Shown here piece after piece: positions 8,786 to 18,046 of a stretch of 64,000 nucleotides of DNA (the first letter of the stretch is position 1; each line of letters opens with the position of its first letter). Origin of the DNA: Pseudomonas ceruminis (GTDB lineage Bacteria; Pseudomonadota; Gammaproteobacteria; Pseudomonadales; Pseudomonadaceae); NCBI RefSeq assembly GCF_021602025.1, contig NZ_BQHW01000022.1:51375-115374 (forward strand), in the 5' to 3' direction. The position numbers and the translations under genes were made by a program. The notes under the pieces are model-generated. The model was given only the letters and a program-made list of their open reading frames with translations, searched no databases and was not told the origin of the DNA.

Positions 8786-8806
8786 GGCCGGCCCACAAGG
8801 CCGGCC
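8786..8806 (+). other. GC-only hairpin in the 389-bp permease leader
   Basis: The gap 8499-8887 holds the promoters of the divergent PBP and permease genes. Its only strong structure is GGCCGGCC (8786-8793), loop CACAA, GGCCGGCC (8799-8806): eight G-C pairs, 81 bp before the permease start, with no following T-run. It may be a leader attenuator or mRNA-stability element. A TATACT -10-like box is present at about 8737. No riboswitch class was recognised. Confidence 0.45.
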
Positions 8807-8887
8807 TGGCAAGCCAACGCCACGCCTATCGGCATGGCCGGAGCTGCACGAAGGTAAAATCCAATAACAAAATGAGGTTGTATTGCT

Positions 8888-10306
8888 ATGCCAGTTGGCA
8901 ACCACTCTGCCCATGGCGAGGCCACCCAAGGCGGCCCGCTCAAGCGTGAACTGGGCGAACGGCACATCCGTCTGATGGCGCTGGGCGCCTGCATCGGTGT
9001 CGGCCTGTTCCTCGGTTCGGCCAAAGCCATTGAAATGGCCGGCCCCGCGATCATGCTTTCCTACATCATCGGCGGCCTGGCGATCCTGGTGATCATGCGT
9101 GCCCTCGGCGAAATGGCCGTGCACAACCCTGTGGCGGGCTCGTTCAGCCGCTATGCCCAAGACTACCTTGGCCCCCTGGCGGGCTTTCTGACGGGCTGGA
9201 ACTACTGGTTCCTGTGGCTGGTGACCTGCGTCGCTGAAATCACCGCCGTGGCCATCTATATGGGCATCTGGTTCCCCGATGTACCGCGTTGGATCTGGGC
9301 CCTGGCGGCGCTGGGCAGCATGGGCGCGGTCAACCTGATCGCGGTGAAGGCGTTTGGCGAGTTCGAATTCTGGTTCGCCCTGATCAAGATCGTCACCATC
9401 ATCGCCATGGTGCTGGGCGGCATCGGCATCATTGCGTTCGGCTTCGGCAACGACGGTGTTGCAGTCGGCATCTCCAACCTGTGGAGCAACGGCGGCTTCA
9501 TGCCCAACGGCGTTACCGGTGTGCTGATGTCGTTGCAGATGGTGATGTTCGCCTACCTGGGCGTTGAAATGATCGGCCTTACCGCCGGTGAAGCACGCAA
9601 TCCGCAGAAAACCATCTCTCAGGCCATCGGTTCGGTGTTCTGGCGCATCTTGCTGTTCTATGTGGGCGCACTGTTCGTGATCCTGTCGATCTACCCGTGG
9701 AACGAAATCGGCAGCCAGGGCAGTCCGTTCGTCATGACCTTCGAGCGCCTAGGCATCAAGACGGCTGCTGGCATCATCAATTTCGTGGTCATCACGGCGG
9801 CACTGTCATCCTGCAACGGCGGCATCTTCAGCACCGGGCGCATGCTCTATAGCCTGGCGCAGAATGGCCAGGCGCCGGCCGTGTTCGCCCGTACCTCGAA
9901 AAGCGGCGTGCCGCGCAACGCGCTGCTGCTGTCCATCGGTGCCCTGCTGCTGGGCGTGCTGGCCAACTACCTGGTACCGGAAAAGGTGTTCGTCTGGGTG
10001 ACCTCGATCGCGACCTTCGGCGCAATCTGGACCTGGGTGATGATCCTGCTGGCCCAGCTTAAGTTCCGCGCCGGGCTGTCCACGGCCGAGCGCAAGGCCC
10101 TGAAATACCGCATGTGGTTGTGGCCGCTGAGCTCCTACCTGGCATTGGCGTTTCTGGTACTGGTGGTAGGGTTGATGGCGTACTTCGAGGATACTCGGGT
10201 TGCCCTGTACATCGGCCCGGCGTTCCTGGTGTTGCTGACGGCGTTGTACTACACCTTGCGCCTGGCACCGAAACAAGAGCAGGCGCTGGCCAGCAGCGCC
10301 TCGTGA
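8888..10306 (+). CDS. proY: amino acid permease of the AAT/APC family (ProY-like)
   Basis: 472 residues with about 12 membrane spans. The N-terminus LKRELGERHIRLMALGACIG followed by GVGLFLGSAKAIEMAGPA is the AAT-family signature (TM1 unwound G-x-G-LF-x-G site for the substrate carboxylate/amino groups). EYSF-type motifs continue with ALGEMAVHNPVAGSFSRYA, and GLTAGEARNPQKTI is the conserved loop. Members import neutral, aromatic, basic or branched amino acids by proton symport at the inner membrane. ProY-type is suggested by the overall sequence, but substrate cannot be decided from sequence alone. GAGG about ten bases upstream supports the start. Confidence 0.85.
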   Translation: MPVGNHSAHGEATQGGPLKRELGERHIRLMALGACIGVGLFLGSAKAIEMAGPAIMLSYIIGGLAILVIMRALGEMAVHNPVAGSFSRYAQDYLGPLAGFLTGWNYWFLWLVTCVAEITAVAIYMGIWFPDVPRWIWALAALGSMGAVNLIAVKAFGEFEFWFALIKIVTIIAMVLGGIGIIAFGFGNDGVAVGISNLWSNGGFMPNGVTGVLMSLQMVMFAYLGVEMIGLTAGEARNPQKTISQAIGSVFWRILLFYVGALFVILSIYPWNEIGSQGSPFVMTFERLGIKTAAGIINFVVITAALSSCNGGIFSTGRMLYSLAQNGQAPAVFARTSKSGVPRNALLLSIGALLLGVLANYLVPEKVFVWVTSIATFGAIWTWVMILLAQLKFRAGLSTAERKALKYRMWLWPLSSYLALAFLVLVVGLMAYFEDTRVALYIGPAFLVLLTALYYTLRLAPKQEQALASSAS

Positions 10307-10318
10307 TATGAACTGCCC

Positions 10319-10337
10319 GGGGCCGCTCAGCGGCCCC
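10319..10337. terminator. hairpin between convergent permease and glutamate-synthase-like genes
   Basis: GGGGCCGC (10319-10326), loop TCA, GCGGCCCC (10330-10337): a perfect 8-bp stem between two convergent stop codons. There is no T-run, so it may act as an mRNA 3'-end stabiliser or a weak bidirectional terminator. Confidence 0.5.
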
Positions 10338-10345
10338 AGGCATCG

Positions 10346-11965
10346 TCAGGCCGCGACCTCACTGTTAGGCTCGAAGCTGTCAGCCCGGGCCAACTGCCAC
10401 ATCCGTGAATAGAACTGCCCATCCACCTCACCGGTGAGCAACTCCCCCGGTTTGAGGAACACATGCATCTGCGAAAACAGCTTGATCTCGGTGGCTGAGA
10501 CGCGCCTCACCAAGTGCTTGGCCTCCAACTGCGCCGGATGTTCCAGGCCTGCCGCCGCAAGCATTTCGGCCAAGGCCCGCAAGGTGTTGTGGTGGAAGTT
10601 CAGCACCCGCTGGGCCTTGTCCGGTACCACCAGTGCACGCTGGCGCAAGGGGTCTTGAGTCGCTACGCCGGTCGGGCATTTGTTGGTATGGCAGCTCTGC
10701 GACTGGATGCAGCCGATGGCGAACATGAAACCGCGTGCCGAGTTGGCCCAGTCGGCACCAATGGCCAGCACGCTGGCGATGTCGAAGGCGCTGACGATCT
10801 TGCCGCTGGCGCCTAGCTTGATCTTGTCGCGTAGATTCAGGCCGACCAAGGTGTTGTGCACGAACAACAGGCCTTCACGCAGCGGCACACCGATGTGGTC
10901 TGTGAACTCCACCGGCGCAGCCCCGGTGCCACCTTCCTTGCCGTCGACAACGATGAAGTCGGGCAAGATACCGGTCTCCAGCATGGCCTTGGCAATGCCC
11001 ATGAACTCCCACGGGTGGCCCAGGCAGAACTTGAAACCCACCGGCTTGCCGCCGGACAACTCACGCAGCTGGGCGATGAACTGCATCATCTCGATGGGCG
11101 TGGAGAACGCCGTGTGGCGTGACGGCGAGATGCAGTCCTCGCCCATGAGCACGCCACGGGTTTCGGCAATCTCCTGGGTCACCTTGTGCTTGGGCAGGAT
11201 GCCGCCGTGGCCCGGCTTGGCACCCTGGCTCATCTTGATCTCGATCATCCGCACTTGTGGGCTGCGCGCCTGGGCGGCGAAGCGCTCGGGGTCGAAGCGG
11301 CCATCGGCGGTGCGGCAACCGAAGTAGCCACTGCCCAGTTCCCAGACCAGGTCGCCGCCGTGCTCGCGGTGGTAGGGGCTGATGCTGCCTTCGCCGGTGT
11401 CATGGTGGAAATTGCCCAACTTGGCACCCTGGTTGAGCGCGCGGATGGCATTGGCGCTGAGCGAGCCGAAGCTCATGGCAGAGATATTGAAAATCGACGC
11501 CGAGTAGGGTTGGCTGCACTGCGGCCCACCGATGATGATCCGGAAGCTTGCCGGGTCGGCCAGCGGTGCCGGGCGCATGGAGTGGCCAATGAATTCGAAC
11601 CCGGACTCATACACATCGATCAGGGTGCCGAAGGGTTTGTCAGAGGCTTCGTTCTTGGCCCGTGCATACACCAGCGAACGCTGAGCGCGCGAGAAAGGCA
11701 GGGCGTCGCTGTCGGCCTCCAGCAGGTATTGGCGGATTTCCGGGCGAATGCCTTCGACCAGGTAGCGGATGTTGCCAAGGATCGGGTAGTTGCGGCGCAC
11801 TGCATGGCGCTGCTGCAGCAGGTCGAACAGGCCAATCAGGCTGAGCACCGCTGTTGCCAGGGTGAATGGCCACAGCCATTCGTGGTGGAGGAACGGCAGG
11901 CTCGCCAGGGTGAACAGGACACAGGCGGCGAAGAAGGCGTAGCGACTGAGAAGTGACAGGCTCAT
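10346..11965 (-). CDS. FMN-binding glutamate-synthase-family protein
   Basis: 539 residues. Two N-terminal membrane spans (about 8-24 and 30-48) lead into the FMN-barrel domain of the GltB large subunit: MSQGAKPGHGGILPKHKVTQ, the FMN/2-oxoglutarate region PDFIVVDGKEGGTGAAPVEF, and a Cys cluster CIQSQSCHTNKCPTGVATQ that matches the 3Fe-4S site of glutamate synthase. The glutaminase and C-terminal GltB domains are absent, so it cannot be a complete glutamate synthase; it belongs to the stand-alone glutamate synthase-related family whose reaction is unknown. AGGA seven bases before the ATG supports the start. Monocistronic, convergent with the permease. Confidence 0.88.
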   Translation of the reverse strand: MSLSLLSRYAFFAACVLFTLASLPFLHHEWLWPFTLATAVLSLIGLFDLLQQRHAVRRNYPILGNIRYLVEGIRPEIRQYLLEADSDALPFSRAQRSLVYARAKNEASDKPFGTLIDVYESGFEFIGHSMRPAPLADPASFRIIIGGPQCSQPYSASIFNISAMSFGSLSANAIRALNQGAKLGNFHHDTGEGSISPYHREHGGDLVWELGSGYFGCRTADGRFDPERFAAQARSPQVRMIEIKMSQGAKPGHGGILPKHKVTQEIAETRGVLMGEDCISPSRHTAFSTPIEMMQFIAQLRELSGGKPVGFKFCLGHPWEFMGIAKAMLETGILPDFIVVDGKEGGTGAAPVEFTDHIGVPLREGLLFVHNTLVGLNLRDKIKLGASGKIVSAFDIASVLAIGADWANSARGFMFAIGCIQSQSCHTNKCPTGVATQDPLRQRALVVPDKAQRVLNFHHNTLRALAEMLAAAGLEHPAQLEAKHLVRRVSATEIKLFSQMHVFLKPGELLTGEVDGQFYSRMWQLARADSFEPNSEVAA

Positions 11966-12129
11966 ACGGGGTCCTTACGATGGCGCGGTCAGGCTCAGGG
12001 GCCTGGGGCAAACCCCGACCATAGCCCGGTTGCGCGCCCCTGAAAATGAAATTCGGGGTATCGAAAATCATTCTCAAAGGTGACGTTCGCCTGACCGGAG
12101 CGGCCCACCCTCGCGCAGAACAGCGCACG

Positions 12130-15100
12130 TCAGACCGTACCGCGCAACAATTTTTGCCGCCATGACGCCTGTTCGTCGGCCGCTGCCTCGGCCAGAAAGT
12201 GGTAACGCCCGGCAACCTTTACCGCTACCGGCACGCCGTCCTGGTACAACAGGCGGTTACCGCCCACGGCCGGCACTTTCGCCCCAGGCAGCAACGAGCC
12301 GATCAGGTTAAGCGGATCGCTTGCACTGACCACCACCAGCGCACCCTCCCGTTCCCGGCGCCGCACCTGCCGTAGCAGCCCCACCGCCTCCGGCAAGGCG
12401 AACTGTTCCCCAGCCAGCCCAGCGATGAAACGCCCTCCGCGAATTTCGCCACGCGCCTCCAGCCGGTGATAGCAACGCAGCAGGTCACGCCAGGGCGGCA
12501 GCACATCGCTCTCGCGCTCCAGCAGTCGCCAGCAGATCACCCCATAACGGCGCAACAGGCTGCGGGCGATGTGCTCCAGGCGCTGGTTGTCGTCCACGGT
12601 GGCATTGCCCCGGCGCAACAAGGCCCAGCGCCCGGCGTGGACCATGCTGCTGGACATCGGCGGGTGGCCGCGCCGGCTGTTGCGTGACGAGCGTTTTGCC
12701 GCCGGGGTGATCAGGCTGCGCAACCCGGTATAACTGTCGGCGCCCACCAACCCGGCGCCCACCAGTGCCTGCAAGGCCGTTTCCAGCTCGCTGGGCAACA
12801 GGTGGGCTTCGTGCGTCAGCTCGTCGAAAAACAGCGCACCTTGCTCCTGCAGCACATGATGAACGCGCTGCGCGCGCGGGCCGAGCCCCTCCAGCGCCGG
12901 TACGGGAGCAAGGCTGCGCCAGGTGCCCAGATGTTCTCGGGGGAGCAGCACCAGCGGTGTGCTCGCCAAGGTGGTGCTGGACACCGTCGACGCCAGCCGG
13001 CTCCAGGCAAACTGCCCGCTGCGGCAGGCGTCATCGAGCCACTGCGCGCTGTAGTCCTTGACCCGTGCCGGCAGCAGCTCTGCCTCCCAGGCGCCGGCTG
13101 CAGCGGGGAACCCCTGCAACTGGCCCAGTACCTCAACCACTGCCTGCGGGCCGCGCAGCCCCTCGTTCGCGGCCACGTGCTGCCAGTCGAACAGAAAGCG
13201 CATGAAGTCTTGCAGGCTGACCGGCTCGATTTCCCGGCGCAGGCGTTTGACGGTGTAGCGATGGATACGCGCGAGCAGATGGCGTTCGCACCATTGCTGC
13301 TGGTTCTCGCCTGGGCTGAAATGGCCGCGCAGGACATAACCTTCGCCTTCCAGGTGCGCCAGGGCCTGTTCGATGAGAGAGGTGGGCTTGCCGAGCGGTT
13401 CGGCGATTTGCGCCAAGGTCAGCGGGCCATGGCCGCTCAGGCGCGAACGCAGTAACTCGCCCACGGCGATGTCCGGGTCGATGGCCTGATCGAAACCGGG
13501 AAGCACCTCGAGGGCAGGCGCCAGGCGTGAGCCTGGATACAGCGCTAGCAGCAGGCTCAGGCGCTCGCGTGCCAGCCACAGCTGTTCAGCAGGCAGGCGC
13601 AAGGCCCGTCCTGCCTTGGCCAACTGCCTGAGCAGCACGCCCCAGGTGGGGTTGGCCTGCACCTCACGCTGGCTGATGGCGCCGAGGCTCATCAAGGCTT
13701 CGTGCATCTCGTCGACGTTGCCCGGTTGCGGCCATGCCTCTGCCTCCACAGCGGCGATGGCATCGGCGTCCAGTGCTCCAAGGTCGTCGGCGCTGTGGAC
13801 TTCGTTCCAGCGCCGATTGAGCACCGCCTGTGTGCGGCGTTCCTCCAGCGGGGCTTCATCGAGGAAGGCGTAGGGCCTGGCATTGAGGATGGCCGATGCC
13901 AGCGGTGAAGGAGCCGGCAAGTCGCGGCTGAGCAGGCGTACCTGGCCGTTTTCCATGCGCCTGAGCAGCGCCAGCCAGCCTTCGCTGTCCATGGCTTCGT
14001 GCAGGCAATCATCGAGGGTCTGCTCGATCAGCGGGTGATCGGGGATCTGCCGTTCGCCCACGATGTTTTCCAGGCAGGCGATCTGGTCGGGGAACACGGC
14101 GGCAATCAGGTCCTCGCTCTTCATACGCTGGATCTGCGGTGCCACCTTGCGCCCGCCTACATAGCGCGGCAAGGCCATGGCCACGGCAGCGTTCCAGCGC
14201 CAGCGCACACCGAACAAGGGGGCGTCGAGCAGCGCCTGGACCAGTACCTGCTCGGCGGTACGGCTGGACAGGTAGCGCCATACCTCGTCCAGTTCAAAGC
14301 TGTGGCTGGTCGACAGTGACAGCACGATGGCGTCTTCGCTGGCCGCCGCCTGCAGCTCGAAATTGAACGTGCGGCAGAACCGTTTACGCAGGGCCAGGCC
14401 CCAGGCACGGTTGATGCGGCTGCCGTAGGGTGAATGAATGATCAACTGGGTGCCCCCGGACTCGTCGAAGAAGCGCTCCAGCACCAGGGTCTGTTGGGAG
14501 GGCAGGGCGCCGAGCACTTCTCGGGTTCTGCCCAGGTAATCGAGCAGTTGACTGGCGCAGGCCTCGTTCAGGGCGAAGGTGGTTTGCAGCCAAAGCAGCA
14601 CCGCTGCGAAATCGCCGCCACACCTACCCAGTCGCTCATCGATACGTGCCTGCAGGCGGGCGACGGCGGCAGACAGCTCATCGCTGCGCCCCGGCGCTTC
14701 GCCAAGCCAGAACGGTATGGTAGGTGGCAGGCCCTGGGCGTCTTCAACCCGCACCCGGCCTGGCTCTACCCGCACGATGCGATAGGACGCATTACCCAGC
14801 TGGAAGATGTCGCCAGCGATGCTCTCCACCGCAAAGTCTTCGTTTACGCTGCCAATGTTCAGCGCCTGTGGCTCGAGCAGCACGGCGTAGTCAGCAGTCT
14901 CAGGGATGGTTCCGCCACTGGTCAGCGCGGTCAGCTGGCTACCCCGTCGACCGCGCAACGTGCCGCTGACCGCGTCACGGTGCAGGTAGGCGCTGCGTAC
15001 TCCCTGGCGGCCGTTATAGCCTTCGGCGAGCATGCGCAGCAGCGCCTGGTAATGGTTGATGTCGAGTTCGGCATAGGGCGTGGCCTGCCGCAGGCAGGTG

Positions 15101-16410
15101 AACAGCGCCTGTTCCTGCCACGCCTGGTTGCTGGCCTCGGCGACGATCTGCTGGGCAAGCACGTCCAGGGGGGCCTTGGCGATGTGCAACTCATCGAGTT
15201 CACCCTGACGTATGCAATCGAGCAGGGCGACGCACTCGATCAGGTCATCCCGCGAGGTCGCGAACAGGCGTCCCTTGGGAACGCCATCGACCTGGTGCCC
15301 GGAGCGGCCGACCCGCTGCAAAAAGGCGGCGATCGATCCTGGGGAGGCGATCTGGCACACCAGATCGACATCGCCGATGTCGATGCCCAGTTCCAGCGAA
15401 GCAGTGGCCACCAGTACCTGCAACTGGCCATTTTTCAGGCGTTGCTCAGCGTCCAGGCGCAGTTCTTTGGCCAGGCTACCGTGATGGGCGGCCACGGCTT
15501 GCGTGCCCAGGCGATCGCTGAGGTGCCGGGTCAGGCGCTCGGCCAGGCGGCGGGTATTGACGAACACCAAGGTCGTACGGTGCTCACGGGCAAAGGTGGC
15601 CAATCGGTCGTACACCAGGCCCCATACATCCGTGGCCATCACCGCGCCAAGTGGCACGGGCGGCACTTCGATGGCGAGGTCGCGTTGACGTGCATGGCCG
15701 ATATCGACGATCGCGCAGGGGCGCTGGTGGCCTACCAGGAATTGCGCCACGCGCTCAACCGGGCGCTGGGTGGCGGACAAGCCGATGCGCCGCAGTGGGC
15801 GCCCGCTCAAGGCCTGCAGGCGCTCCAGGGTCAGGGCTAGATGGGCGCCGCGCTTGTTGCCGGCCAAGGCGTGGATTTCGTCGACGATCACGGTGTGCAC
15901 GTGGGCCAGACCCTGACGACCTGAGGCCGAGCCCATCAGCACATAGAGCGATTCGGGTGTGGTCACCAGGATGTGCGGCGCCCGTTTGCGCATGGCTGCG
16001 CGCTCTTTCTGCGGCGTATCGCCCGTGCGCACGGCTGTGGTGATGTGGGGCGCCCTCAGCCCCTGTACTTCGAGTGCCTGGCTGATGCCTTCGAGCGGGG
16101 CCTGCAGGTTCAAACGGATATCGTTGGACAACGCCTTGAGTGGCGAAACATAGATCACTTGGGTTTGTGCGGGCAGTTCACCGCCCTGATCGAGGCCCTG
16201 GCGCAAGAGTTCATCCAGCACGGCAAGGAAGGCGCTGAGGGTTTTGCCTGAGCCAGTCGGGGCAGCCAGCAGCATCGACTGACCGGCGTGAATCAGCGGC
16301 CATGCGCGCGCCTGGGCGTCGGTGACCGTGGCAAATCGGCGACGGAACCAGGTGCCGACGGCAGGGTGGAACAGTTCAAGCACCGGGTGCTGTGAGGCGG
16401 GCAGGTTCAT
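12130..16410 (-). CDS. lhr: full-length Lhr ATP-dependent helicase
   Basis: 1426 residues, close to the usual length of Lhr. Superfamily 2 motifs: Walker A LLAAPTGSGKTLSAFL (near residue 50), Walker B VDEIHAL, motif III SATQRP, motif VI QRVGRSGH. A winged-helix and the Lhr-specific domain follow the two RecA domains, and a long C-terminal domain extends the protein to the end. Lhr unwinds 3'-tailed DNA and RNA:DNA hybrids in DNA repair. A second, shorter Lhr-Core-type helicase lies at 57618-60068, so the organism carries both classes. No start signal stronger than the ATG at 16410 is seen. The gene is transcribed alone. Confidence 0.93.
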   Translation of the reverse strand: MNLPASQHPVLELFHPAVGTWFRRRFATVTDAQARAWPLIHAGQSMLLAAPTGSGKTLSAFLAVLDELLRQGLDQGGELPAQTQVIYVSPLKALSNDIRLNLQAPLEGISQALEVQGLRAPHITTAVRTGDTPQKERAAMRKRAPHILVTTPESLYVLMGSASGRQGLAHVHTVIVDEIHALAGNKRGAHLALTLERLQALSGRPLRRIGLSATQRPVERVAQFLVGHQRPCAIVDIGHARQRDLAIEVPPVPLGAVMATDVWGLVYDRLATFAREHRTTLVFVNTRRLAERLTRHLSDRLGTQAVAAHHGSLAKELRLDAEQRLKNGQLQVLVATASLELGIDIGDVDLVCQIASPGSIAAFLQRVGRSGHQVDGVPKGRLFATSRDDLIECVALLDCIRQGELDELHIAKAPLDVLAQQIVAEASNQAWQEQALFTCLRQATPYAELDINHYQALLRMLAEGYNGRQGVRSAYLHRDAVSGTLRGRRGSQLTALTSGGTIPETADYAVLLEPQALNIGSVNEDFAVESIAGDIFQLGNASYRIVRVEPGRVRVEDAQGLPPTIPFWLGEAPGRSDELSAAVARLQARIDERLGRCGGDFAAVLLWLQTTFALNEACASQLLDYLGRTREVLGALPSQQTLVLERFFDESGGTQLIIHSPYGSRINRAWGLALRKRFCRTFNFELQAAASEDAIVLSLSTSHSFELDEVWRYLSSRTAEQVLVQALLDAPLFGVRWRWNAAVAMALPRYVGGRKVAPQIQRMKSEDLIAAVFPDQIACLENIVGERQIPDHPLIEQTLDDCLHEAMDSEGWLALLRRMENGQVRLLSRDLPAPSPLASAILNARPYAFLDEAPLEERRTQAVLNRRWNEVHSADDLGALDADAIAAVEAEAWPQPGNVDEMHEALMSLGAISQREVQANPTWGVLLRQLAKAGRALRLPAEQLWLARERLSLLLALYPGSRLAPALEVLPGFDQAIDPDIAVGELLRSRLSGHGPLTLAQIAEPLGKPTSLIEQALAHLEGEGYVLRGHFSPGENQQQWCERHLLARIHRYTVKRLRREIEPVSLQDFMRFLFDWQHVAANEGLRGPQAVVEVLGQLQGFPAAAGAWEAELLPARVKDYSAQWLDDACRSGQFAWSRLASTVSSTTLASTPLVLLPREHLGTWRSLAPVPALEGLGPRAQRVHHVLQEQGALFFDELTHEAHLLPSELETALQALVGAGLVGADSYTGLRSLITPAAKRSSRNSRRGHPPMSSSMVHAGRWALLRRGNATVDDNQRLEHIARSLLRRYGVICWRLLERESDVLPPWRDLLRCYHRLEARGEIRGGRFIAGLAGEQFALPEAVGLLRQVRRREREGALVVVSASDPLNLIGSLLPGAKVPAVGGNRLLYQDGVPVAVKVAGRYHFLAEAAADEQASWRQKLLRGTV

Positions 16411-16536
16411 GTGTTGGTTATGGCGGGTTGGCGGCAGGTTGGCAAGGGGCCGTTCGTCTGCGAGGCAGGTTGTCCTGTCCTTGTCAGGTCATGGACCACA
16501 TGGGATCCTCTCAACCTTTTCCAGCGAGTCCCTTCC

Positions 16537-16950
16537 ATGCGCAAGATCATTCGCATCGCCGCCGCCCTGCTGATCGACCCTCAGGGGCGCACCCTGCTGG
16601 TGCGCAAGCGTGGCACCCAAGCGTTCATGCAGCCTGGGGGCAAGATCGATGCAGGGGAAACGCCCGTGCAGGCCTTGGTGCGCGAGCTGCATGAGGAGCT
16701 CGGCCTGCACATCGACCCGGCGCAGGCCATTGCGCTGGGCCAGTTCAGCGCCCCGGCCGCCAACGAGCCAGGCTTCGCGGTGCAGGCTGAACTCTTTCGG
16801 GTCGATTGCGCCGAGGCCGTGGCCCCGGCGGCGGAAATCGAGGAAGTGATCTGGCTGGCCGCCGACCAGGCGGTTGAGCTGGCGCTGGCGCCGCTGACCC
16901 GCGACCTGATCCTGCCGCTGTTCCGCCAGGCGGTCAGCGTACCGCGCTGA
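16537..16950 (+). CDS. Nudix hydrolase
   Basis: 137 residues from ATG 16537 (MRKIIRIAAALLIDPQGR). The Nudix box is complete and canonical at about residues 35-57: G-x5-E-x7-REL-x-EE-x-GL, read as GKIDAGE..RELHEELGL. Such enzymes hydrolyse nucleoside diphosphates linked to another moiety with Mg2+. The substrate is not predictable; the strong match to MutT-like small Nudix proteins suggests a housecleaning role. Its last 17 bp overlap the 3' end of metR on the other strand. The longer in-frame opening at 16411 has no support. Confidence 0.85.
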   Translation: MRKIIRIAAALLIDPQGRTLLVRKRGTQAFMQPGGKIDAGETPVQALVRELHEELGLHIDPAQAIALGQFSAPAANEPGFAVQAELFRVDCAEAVAPAAEIEEVIWLAADQAVELALAPLTRDLILPLFRQAVSVPR

Positions 16951-17851
16951 CCCCGTCGAGGGTGGCGAAGGAGGTGTCCTTGGCCGTCAGCAGGAAGTCA
17001 CGCATGTACGGCGCATCCAGCATGTCGGTGCGTACTGCGGCATAGAGCGTGGCGAACAGGCCTTTCTCGCCCAGGCGCTTGCCCTTCACATACCCGCGCG
17101 AGCTGTACTCATGCAGCGCCCAGTGCGGCATGCCGCATACGCCACGGCCGCTGGCCACCAGTTGCATCATCATCACTGTTAGCTCCGAGGTACGCACGGC
17201 CGCTGGCTCGATGTCGGCCGGCTCCAGGAAGCGGGTGAAGATATCCAGGCGATCACGCTCCACCGGGTAAGTGATGAGGGTCTGCTCGATCAGGTCCTGC
17301 GGCACGATGTAGGGTTTGCTGGCCAGCGGGTGCTGGTTGGCCACGGCGAGCATGGCTTCATAGGTGAACAGCGGCACGTAAGTGATGCCGGCGAGGTCCA
17401 GCGGGTCAGACGTCACCACCAGGTCCAGGTCGCCACGGGCAAGGGCTGGCAAAGGGGCGAAGGCGAAACCAGAGGCCAGGTCCAGTTCCACTTCCGGCCA
17501 GGCATCGCGGAACTGGTCGATGGTCGGCATCAGCCATTGGAAGCAGCTGTGGCATTCGATGGCCATGTGCAGGCGCCCGGCAGTACCGCCGGCCAGCCGC
17601 GCGATATCGCGCTCAGCGCCGCGCAGCAGCGGCAAGGTGGCGTCGGCCAGTTGCAAAAGGCGCAAGCCGGCGCTGGTGAAACGGAGCGGCTTGGTCTTGC
17701 GCACGAACAGTGGCAGGCCCAGACGTTCCTCCAGCTCCTTGAACTGGTGCGACAGTGCCGACTGGGTCAGGTGCAGGCGTTCAGCGGCCTCCACGAGGCT
17801 GTCGGCCTCGCGCAGGGCATGAAGGGTTTTCAGGTGGCGGATCTCCAGCAC
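16934..17851 (-). CDS. metR: MetR, LysR-family regulator of methionine genes
   Basis: 305 residues. LysR helix-turn-helix at about residues 18-37 (SLVEAAERLHLTQSALSHQF), then a substrate-binding regulatory domain. The N-terminus MLEIRHLKTLHALREADSLV and the segments AIECHSCFQWLMPTI and GRGVCGMPHWALHEY are typical of MetR, which uses homocysteine as coactivator to control metE and related genes. No methionine gene is adjacent. A TGAG-N5-CTCA site 43 bp upstream could be an autoregulatory MetR site. Overlaps the Nudix gene tail-to-tail by 17 bp. Confidence 0.92.
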   Translation of the reverse strand: MLEIRHLKTLHALREADSLVEAAERLHLTQSALSHQFKELEERLGLPLFVRKTKPLRFTSAGLRLLQLADATLPLLRGAERDIARLAGGTAGRLHMAIECHSCFQWLMPTIDQFRDAWPEVELDLASGFAFAPLPALARGDLDLVVTSDPLDLAGITYVPLFTYEAMLAVANQHPLASKPYIVPQDLIEQTLITYPVERDRLDIFTRFLEPADIEPAAVRTSELTVMMMQLVASGRGVCGMPHWALHEYSSRGYVKGKRLGEKGLFATLYAAVRTDMLDAPYMRDFLLTAKDTSFATLDGVSAVR

Positions 17852-17893
17852 TACAGGCTCCGGGAGAAAAAGTGGAAGGGGCAGGGATGGAGT

Positions 17894-17906
17894 TGAGTTT
17901 CTCTCA
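17894..17906 (-). promoter_or_regulatory. candidate MetR site
   Basis: TGAG-TTTCT-CTCA is a 13-bp inverted repeat in the 195-bp gap between metR and the divergent hydrolase. It fits the TGAA-N5-TTCA arrangement of MetR operators with one symmetric substitution. MetR proteins commonly repress their own gene, so the site is plausible, but a 4-bp-arm palindrome has weak specificity. Confidence 0.4.
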
Positions 17907-18046
17907 TGTTACCTCGGCTGTCGACTAGGCCTTTGGTGCACCGCTCGGCGGGGGTCATCAAACTGTCACCAAACTGTGGCAGCGCGCCTGAATAAAAGTC
18001 ATCAGACTCACGCTCTACTGGGGATCTGCATTCTGGTGTTTCTTTC

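Noticed and set aside
14434-15840. 468-codon plus-strand open frame opposite lhr
   Set aside because: Antisense shadow of Lhr; helicase motifs are on the minus strand.
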